NCBI RefSeq assembly: GCF_900115185.1
Contig: NZ_FOVN01000001.1
Location: forward strand, 248,001 to 312,000
DNA length: 64,000 nt
Direction of reading: 5' to 3'
Source of the DNA: Algorimicrobium echini
GTDB taxonomy: Bacteria > Bacteroidota > Bacteroidia > Flavobacteriales > Flavobacteriaceae
Positions 60,920 to 64,000 of the stretch are shown in pieces; positions within the stretch are counted from its first letter, which is position 1; every line of letters begins with the position of its first letter. A program made the position numbers and the translations under genes. Below the pieces are notes generated by a model that had not been told where the DNA came from, searched no databases, and saw only the letters and a program-made list of their open reading frames with translations.

Positions 60920-61648
60920 ATGTCTAAGCCATTCAAATTTAAAGAATTCACCATTCACCAAGACCGTTGTGCCATGAAAATAGGTACAGATGCTGTGTTA
61001 CTTGGCGCTTGGACTTCCATAAAACACCAACCAAGTTCTATTTTAGATATTGGCGCTGGCACTGGTGTTTTGGCTTTAATGTTAGCACAAAGAAGTTCAG
61101 AAATCCCTATCGATATCGAGATTATTGATGCTCTTGAAATAGATGAAGCTGCTTATGAACAGTGCGTGGAAAATTTCGAAAATTCAGTGTGGGCAGACCG
61201 GTTATTTTGTTATCATGCATCTTTAAATGAGTTTACAGATGAGATAGATGATACTTATGATCTTATTATTTCTAACCCTCCTTTCTATTCCGAAGATTTC
61301 AAAACAGATAACCAGCAACGTGACATTGCTAGACTCCAAGACGCCATGCCCTTTGAGCATCTTTTAGCTGGTGTTTCAAAATTACTTTCAGAAGCTGGTG
61401 AATTTTCAATTATAATACCTTTTCAAGAGGAAGAAAAATTTATACGCTTAGCTGAAAGCTTTCATTTATTTCCACATCGGATTACGTATGTTCAAGGAAA
61501 TCCTGATTCTGAAATTAAACGCAGTTTAATTTGTTTTAAACGAACAAAAACCACATTAGAAAAAACGCACCTCATCATAGAAACGGGAAGACACCAATAC
61601 ACCGATGAGTACGTGACACTTACAAAAGATTTTTATCTGAACATGTAA
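60920..61648 (+). CDS. tRNA1(Val) A37 N6-methyltransferase (TrmN6)
   Basis: This 242-aa SAM-dependent methyltransferase has SILDIGAGTGVLALMLAQR for SAM binding and the catalytic motif NPPF in LIISNPPFYSED, typical of TrmN6 (YfiC). It methylates A37 of a valine tRNA, as inferred from the family. It begins 31 nt after rimM and could share its transcript. A function on another RNA or protein cannot be ruled out by motif alone. Confidence 0.82.
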   Translation: MSKPFKFKEFTIHQDRCAMKIGTDAVLLGAWTSIKHQPSSILDIGAGTGVLALMLAQRSSEIPIDIEIIDALEIDEAAYEQCVENFENSVWADRLFCYHASLNEFTDEIDDTYDLIISNPPFYSEDFKTDNQQRDIARLQDAMPFEHLLAGVSKLLSEAGEFSIIIPFQEEEKFIRLAESFHLFPHRITYVQGNPDSEIKRSLICFKRTKTTLEKTHLIIETGRHQYTDEYVTLTKDFYLNM

Positions 61649-61723
61649 TTTTCGGATAATACATCATGTTTGCCAATTTTTAATGTAGCTTTATAGTGTT
61701 GAACTTTATAATTCTTTCTCATT

Positions 61724-62755
61724 TTGAGCACACCGAAAATAGAAATATCTGCATTAAACCAAATAAAAATACTTTTACTTGTTGGAGGCATTCTAACCTT
61801 ATTATATTTTGGACAAAGCCTAATCATGCCATTATTAGTGGCTGCTATAATGGCCATTTTGCTTGATATTCCAGTAAAAAAACTTAAAAGTTGGGGATTA
61901 CCCAATTGGTTAGCAATAACCATTGCTATATTATTAATGCTAGTTATTTTCTTTCTGCTCTTCTGGCTCATTACTTCTCAAATTAATACCATGGCAAATG
62001 ACTGGCCTACTATGAAAGAAAAGGCAACCGAAAAACTCAATATTTTCTCACAATGGACTAACGAACAGTTAAATTGGGACTATAAAGATTATATAGAAAA
62101 CAACAAAAAATTAGTCCAAAAAGCGGAAGGTTTAGCCAGTTCATTTCTTTCGTCTTTCATGAATTTACTATCACAATCCTTAATAATTTTTGTCTATATT
62201 ATCCTCTTCCTCATGCAAAAAAAGCAGTTTATAAACTTTTTTAAAAAGCTTTTTTCAAATGAAATAGCTATGAGTTCACTATTAGTAAACTCGGCTAAAA
62301 TAACCAAAAACTATTTTGTAGGAAAAGGCAAAATTATGTTGTTTCTGTTTGGCATCTATTATGTTGGATTTCTAATAGGGTCTGTTCCTTATGCTTTGTT
62401 TTTAGCTTTGTTTGCAGCATTATTTTCCATAGTCCCTTATATAGGAAACGTAATTGGAGGTGGTGTTGCTGTAATTCTTTCCTATTTGTATGCAGGTTCA
62501 ACACCAGCTCTTATAGTAATTGGCGTTGTTTCTGCAGCACAATTGATTGAAAATTATGTATTAACACCTTGGGTTATCGGTGATGAAATAAATCTAAACC
62601 CATTTATAACCATATTTGGTATTATTGTATTCTCAACGCTTTGGGGTGTTGTGGGTGCCGTAATTTCTTTACCCATAATAGCTGTTTTAAAGGTTATTTT
62701 AGATCACACCAAAGGCATGGAGGCTTATGCGTATTTATTGAAAAAAGAAAAGTGA
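61724..62755 (+). CDS. AI-2E family transporter
   Basis: This 343-aa protein has eight membrane segments and the family's conserved PLLVAAIMAILLDIPVKKL, then a soluble domain and IPYIGNVIGG-type motif (SIVPYIGNVIGGGVAVILS). The start is TTG at 61724. No ATG lies upstream in frame, and the first internal ATG would remove the first helix. AI-2E proteins are often ion or small-molecule exporters rather than autoinducer carriers. Confidence 0.85.
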   Translation: MSTPKIEISALNQIKILLLVGGILTLLYFGQSLIMPLLVAAIMAILLDIPVKKLKSWGLPNWLAITIAILLMLVIFFLLFWLITSQINTMANDWPTMKEKATEKLNIFSQWTNEQLNWDYKDYIENNKKLVQKAEGLASSFLSSFMNLLSQSLIIFVYIILFLMQKKQFINFFKKLFSNEIAMSSLLVNSAKITKNYFVGKGKIMLFLFGIYYVGFLIGSVPYALFLALFAALFSIVPYIGNVIGGGVAVILSYLYAGSTPALIVIGVVSAAQLIENYVLTPWVIGDEINLNPFITIFGIIVFSTLWGVVGAVISLPIIAVLKVILDHTKGMEAYAYLLKKEK

Positions 62756-62840
62756 CTTATTTCTAACGGTATTTTATGTATTATTTATCCTAATAGGCTG
62801 GCATTTTAAACCCTTAAAAAAGGATTATTAAATTGTTGAC

Positions 62841-62863
62841 TGAAAACGTTTTCATTATCTTTG
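62841..62863 (+). promoter_or_regulatory. LacI-type palindrome and -7 box before the acyl-CoA dehydrogenase
   Basis: TGAAAACGTTTTCA (62841-62854), a perfect 14-bp palindrome of the LacI/GalR operator type, is followed 1 bp later by TATCTTTG (62856-62863), a likely -7 box. A bound repressor would block the promoter. No LacI gene is in the window. Confidence 0.6.
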
Positions 62864-62890
62864 TGAAACATTTATAACAAAATAATTCAT

Positions 62891-64000
62891 ATGAAGCCAG
62901 ATTTATTTGAAGCTCCTGATTACTACAACTTGGATGAGCTTTTAACAGAAGAACATAAATTAGTACGTGATGCTGCTAGAGAATGGGTGAAGCGCGATGT
63001 GTCTCCAATAATTGAAGAGGCTGCACAAAAAGCAGAATTTCCTAAATCCATTATTGGAGGTTTAGCAGAAATAGGTGCATTTGGACCATATATTCCTGAA
63101 GAGTATGGCGGAGCTGGGTTAGATCAGATTTCCTATGGTTTAATAATGCAAGAAATTGAACGTGGTGATTCTGGTGTTCGTAGTACGGCTTCGGTGCAAT
63201 CGTCACTAGTTATGTATCCAATTTGGAAATATGGTAATGAGGAACAACGCAATAAATATTTACCAAAACTAGCTTCTGGTGAATGGATTGGCTCTTTTGG
63301 ATTAACGGAACCTGATCATGGTTCTAATCCTGGCGGCATGACAACTAACTATAAAGATATGGGCGACCATTACCTTTTAAATGGTGCAAAAATGTGGATT
63401 TCCAACGCACCTTTTTGTCAAATAGCCGTTGTTTGGGCTAAAAATGAAGAAGGAAGAATACACGGCCTAATTGTAGAACGTGGTATGGAAGGCTTTACAA
63501 CACCTGAAACCCATAATAAATGGTCCCTACGTGCAAGTGCAACTGGCGAACTCATTTTTGACAATGTCAAAGTCCCTAAAGAGAACTTATTACCAAACAA
63601 GTCTGGATTAGGCGCACCACTTGGTTGTTTAGATTCAGCACGTTATGGCATTGCTTGGGGAGCCATTGGTGCAGCTATGGATTGTTATGATACAGCTTTA
63701 CGCTATAGCAAAGAACGCATGCAATTTGGAAAACCAATAGGTCAATTTCAATTGCAACAAAAAAAATTAGCTGAAATGATTACTGAAATCACTAAAGCCC
63801 AATTATTGGCTTGGCGATTAGGGGTTATGCGTGAAAAAGGAACTGCAACATCGGCTCAAATATCGATGGCAAAACGCAACAATGTAGAAATGGCAATTAA
63901 CATTGCACGAGAGGCTAGGCAAATGCTAGGTGGTATGGGCATTACAGGAGAATACTCAATTATGCGCCACTCTATGAACTTGGAAAGTGTTATTACCTAT
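62891..64000 (+). CDS. Acyl-CoA dehydrogenase, glutaryl-CoA dehydrogenase-like, C-terminus off the window
   Basis: The frame is open from the ATG to the edge, giving 370 residues, about 20-25 short of a normal length. Motifs are FGPYIPEEYGGAGLDQISYG, the FAD-contact stretch FGLTEPDHGSNPGGM, KMWISNAPF, and near the end RQMLGGMGITGEYSIMRH. The edge falls at ESVITY, just at the catalytic glutamate region (E-x-x-x-T-Y-E-G in glutaryl-CoA dehydrogenase). It probably oxidises glutaryl-CoA, or a related acyl-CoA, with electrons to ETF. The substrate is inferred from sequence similarity to the glutaryl branch. Confidence 0.85.
   Translation, partial: MKPDLFEAPDYYNLDELLTEEHKLVRDAAREWVKRDVSPIIEEAAQKAEFPKSIIGGLAEIGAFGPYIPEEYGGAGLDQISYGLIMQEIERGDSGVRSTASVQSSLVMYPIWKYGNEEQRNKYLPKLASGEWIGSFGLTEPDHGSNPGGMTTNYKDMGDHYLLNGAKMWISNAPFCQIAVVWAKNEEGRIHGLIVERGMEGFTTPETHNKWSLRASATGELIFDNVKVPKENLLPNKSGLGAPLGCLDSARYGIAWGAIGAAMDCYDTALRYSKERMQFGKPIGQFQLQQKKLAEMITEITKAQLLAWRLGVMREKGTATSAQISMAKRNNVEMAINIAREARQMLGGMGITGEYSIMRHSMNLESVITY

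Noticed and set aside
1-64000. CRISPR array, rRNA operon or prophage
   Set aside because: I saw no regularly spaced direct repeats of 25-40 bp, no rRNA sequence and no phage structural genes.

Overview
The window is a low-GC stretch of a Bacteroidota chromosome, most likely from the family Flavobacteriaceae. The evidence is a type IX secretion C-terminal domain, a DNA polymerase III alpha subunit with an N-terminal proofreading exonuclease, paired BlaI/M56 systems, and promoters of the TTTG-N18-20-TAnnTTTG type in front of both tRNA genes. I cannot name a genus from sequence alone.

Positions 1 to about 11,250 are one part of an integrated conjugative or mobilizable element. Every gene is on the minus strand and reads left, away from a tRNA-Leu gene. 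Reading leftward from the tRNA, the order is a large ParB-family protein, a DUF932 protein, two unrecognised small proteins, a putative nuclease plus a glycosylase-like protein, two tandem single-stranded DNA-binding proteins, a DUF6876 protein, a putative oriT region, a BfmA/BtgA mobilization protein, a MobB-like relaxase, and a coupling ATPase cut by the left edge. The spaces between these genes are unusually rich in repeated or foldable DNA. One ~150-bp leader occurs three times, in front of parB, the DUF932 gene and the 55-aa gene. A second ~190-bp foldable repeat occurs three times, downstream of genes. One further ~335-bp region is built of nested inverted repeats. The junction with the chromosome has a complete tRNA-Leu(UAG), a 5' half-tRNA relic, and a tRNA promoter that lies beyond the relic. 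No integrase is visible, so it should lie beyond the left edge.

From 11.4 kb onward the sequence looks like ordinary chromosome. At 11.4-17.6 kb are an M20 dipeptidase, a BlaI/M56 pair with three operator palindromes, and a DUF4407 membrane protein. At 17.7-23.9 kb is a complete trans-4-hydroxy-L-proline catabolic cluster (epimerase, D-hydroxyproline dehydrogenase, deaminase, 2-oxoglutarate semialdehyde dehydrogenase) with an embedded CsaA-like gene and a divergent AraC regulator. At 24-33 kb are mixed housekeeping and envelope genes, including hemW, ruvC and a glycosyltransferase pair. At 33.5-37 kb is a second BlaI/M56 pair with a TPR gene and its own, different triple operator.

At 37.3-51 kb there is a signalling and surface region. 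It holds a NarL-type two-component pair with a TPR sensor, two secreted surface proteins, a three-gene DUF7793/PAS kinase/receiver operon, and a sigma-54 activator with PAS and GAF domains. At 51-64 kb are tRNA-Asp, a DUF58 protein, thioredoxin, dnaE, a DUF2383 protein, a calcium-repeat lipoprotein, rpsP-rimM-trmN6, an AI-2E transporter and an acyl-CoA dehydrogenase cut by the right edge.

The strongest candidates for something undescribed are in the mobile element. They are the nuclease/glycosylase-like pair, whose two open frames are in the same reading frame and separated by one stop codon, and the two families of repeated, foldable intergenic sequences.
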